A stretch of DNA of 64,000 nt, taken from positions 718,795 through 782,794 of the forward strand of contig NZ_JABEKT010000001.1 in the NCBI RefSeq assembly GCF_013283195.1, read 5' to 3'. This document shows, piece after piece, positions 63,343 to 64,000 of the stretch. This stretch comes from Ensifer adhaerens (GTDB lineage: Bacteria > Pseudomonadota > Alphaproteobacteria > Rhizobiales > Rhizobiaceae). Position 1 is the stretch's first letter, and every line of letters starts with the position of its first letter. Below the pieces are notes generated by a model. It saw only the letters and a program-made list of their open reading frames with translations. It searched no databases and was not told the DNA's origin. Made by a program: the position numbers and the translations under genes.

Positions 63343-63819
63343 ATGACCATTGTCACTGAAATCAAAGCCGCCGACGACTGCGAACTGGTCATCACCCGCC
63401 TGATCGATGCGCCGCGTGAACTCGTCTACCGCTGCTGGACCGATGCCGAACTCATGAAGAAGTGGTTCGCACCGTCACCCTGGACGACGCCGGAGGCAAA
63501 ACTCGACGTGCGCGCCGGCGGCGCCAACCGCATCGTCATGCGCTCGCCCGAGGACTATCCCAACCTCGGGGTCTATCTCGAAGTGGTGCCGAACGAGAAG
63601 CTGGTGTTCACCGATGCCTTCACGGGTGGATGGGCACCCTCCGACAAGCCGTTCATGGTGGTGACCATCACCTTCGAGGATGTCGGCGCCCAGACCCGCT
63701 ACACGGCGCGTGTCCGCCATTGGTCCGTCGAGGATCGCGACGCGCACGAAAAGATGGGCTTTCACCAGGGCTGGGGCCAATGCGCCACCCAGCTCGAAAG
63801 GGCAGCCAGGCAACTTTGA
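63343..63819 (+). CDS. SRPBCC (AHSA1-like) domain protein
   Basis: 158-residue START/SRPBCC-fold protein of the AHSA1 group: opens VITRLIDAPRELVYRCWTDAELMKKWFAP, containing the typical W-x-P start of the fold, and ends FHQGWGQCATQLERAA. Likely binds a hydrophobic ligand or acts as a small enzyme; exact role unknown. GGAG is 9 bases before the ATG. Predicted target of the adjacent sigma factor. Confidence 0.9.
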   Translation: MTIVTEIKAADDCELVITRLIDAPRELVYRCWTDAELMKKWFAPSPWTTPEAKLDVRAGGANRIVMRSPEDYPNLGVYLEVVPNEKLVFTDAFTGGWAPSDKPFMVVTITFEDVGAQTRYTARVRHWSVEDRDAHEKMGFHQGWGQCATQLERAARQL

Positions 63820-63877
63820 AATCCGCCGCGTGAAGCTGCGGCCCTCACGCCATCAGCATAGGGAAAGGAGACCCACC

Positions 63878-64000
63878 ATGTCCGTGATCGACAACAAGAG
63901 TGCTGCCGTCGCCGAAATCCGTGCGGTGATCGACGATTGGGCGGATGCCCTGCGCGTGAAAGATGCCAAACGCGTTATCGCGCATGGTACGCCCGACTGC
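63878..64000 (+). CDS. NTF2-like (SnoaL/SgcJ-type) protein, N-terminal fragment
   Basis: The gene starts 58 bases after the SRPBCC stop with AAGGAG 7 bases upstream, and its reading frame is still open at the window edge, so only 41 codons are visible. MSVIDNKSAAVAEIRAVIDD then WADALRVKDAKRVI fits the first helices of the NTF2-like cone-shaped fold. Probably the last member of the ECF module. Confidence 0.65.
   Translation, partial: MSVIDNKSAAVAEIRAVIDDWADALRVKDAKRVIAHGTPDC

Overview
The window is chromosomal DNA of a high-GC alphaproteobacterium of the Rhizobiaceae, most likely Ensifer/Sinorhizobium. Supporting signs are rpsT followed by dnaA, a ubiE-ubiB pair beside mutM, a Sinorhizobium-type phospholipid N-methyltransferase (pmtA), an iolR-iolCDEB cluster, rhizobial intergenic palindromes, and regulatory motifs of alphaproteobacterial type (GTTC-N7-GTTC, clustered GANTC). 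No tRNA, rRNA, CRISPR array, prophage or insertion sequence was recognised. Species-level placement is inference.

Layout. 1-9.8 kb: mostly minus-strand housekeeping genes (rsmB fragment, an RlpA-like protein, an SDR, queG, a GST, an NDUFA9-like reductase, pyrF, a histidine phosphatase, pmtA), with uppP on the plus strand and a 53-aa secreted peptide gene that has its own terminator. 10-12.7 kb: dnaN, then divergent rsmI-yraN. 12.8-18.1 kb: a glycerol-3-phosphate type ABC importer operon (ugpBAEC), with an endonuclease/exonuclease/phosphatase-fold hydrolase coupled to ugpC where enteric operons carry ugpQ. A phased array of PHO-box heptamers precedes it. 18.3-21 kb: gshB and a ComM/YifB ATPase with an upstream LexA-type box. 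21-31.9 kb: cysK, two LysE exporters, two EamA exporters, an Lrp regulator, dut, prfC, a B3/B4 protein, an AraC regulator and a putative zinc protease. 32-40.8 kb: the myo-inositol catabolic cluster (oxidoreductase, iolR, iolC-iolD-iolE-iolB, all minus), with three GAA-N6-TTC operators and two structured intergenic elements. 41-52 kb: a class II glutamine amidotransferase, coaBC, two small-protein genes and an accessory set (ABC-F, CDF, MFS, deaminase, ankyrin, SDR, GNAT). 52-59.5 kb: ubiB and ubiE (minus), then mutM, echA, rpsT and dnaA (plus). 59.5-64 kb: a LysR/EamA pair and an ECF sigma-factor module (YCII protein, sigma factor with long C-terminal extension, SRPBCC protein, start of an NTF2-like protein).

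How the genes work together. The ugp operon looks phosphate-regulated and likely imports and processes phosphodiesters. The iol cluster encodes the middle of myo-inositol breakdown under its local repressor; iolA and idhA are not in the window. The ECF module appears to drive its own two transcription units from matching promoters. The dnaA upstream region carries six GANTC (CcrM-type) sites and a CtrA-like half-site pair, suggesting cell-cycle control.

The most interesting signals are the paired ECF promoters, the phased GANTC cluster, the nested palindromic element against iolB, the EEP enzyme in the ugp operon, the LexA box before comM, and the unlisted small-protein genes.
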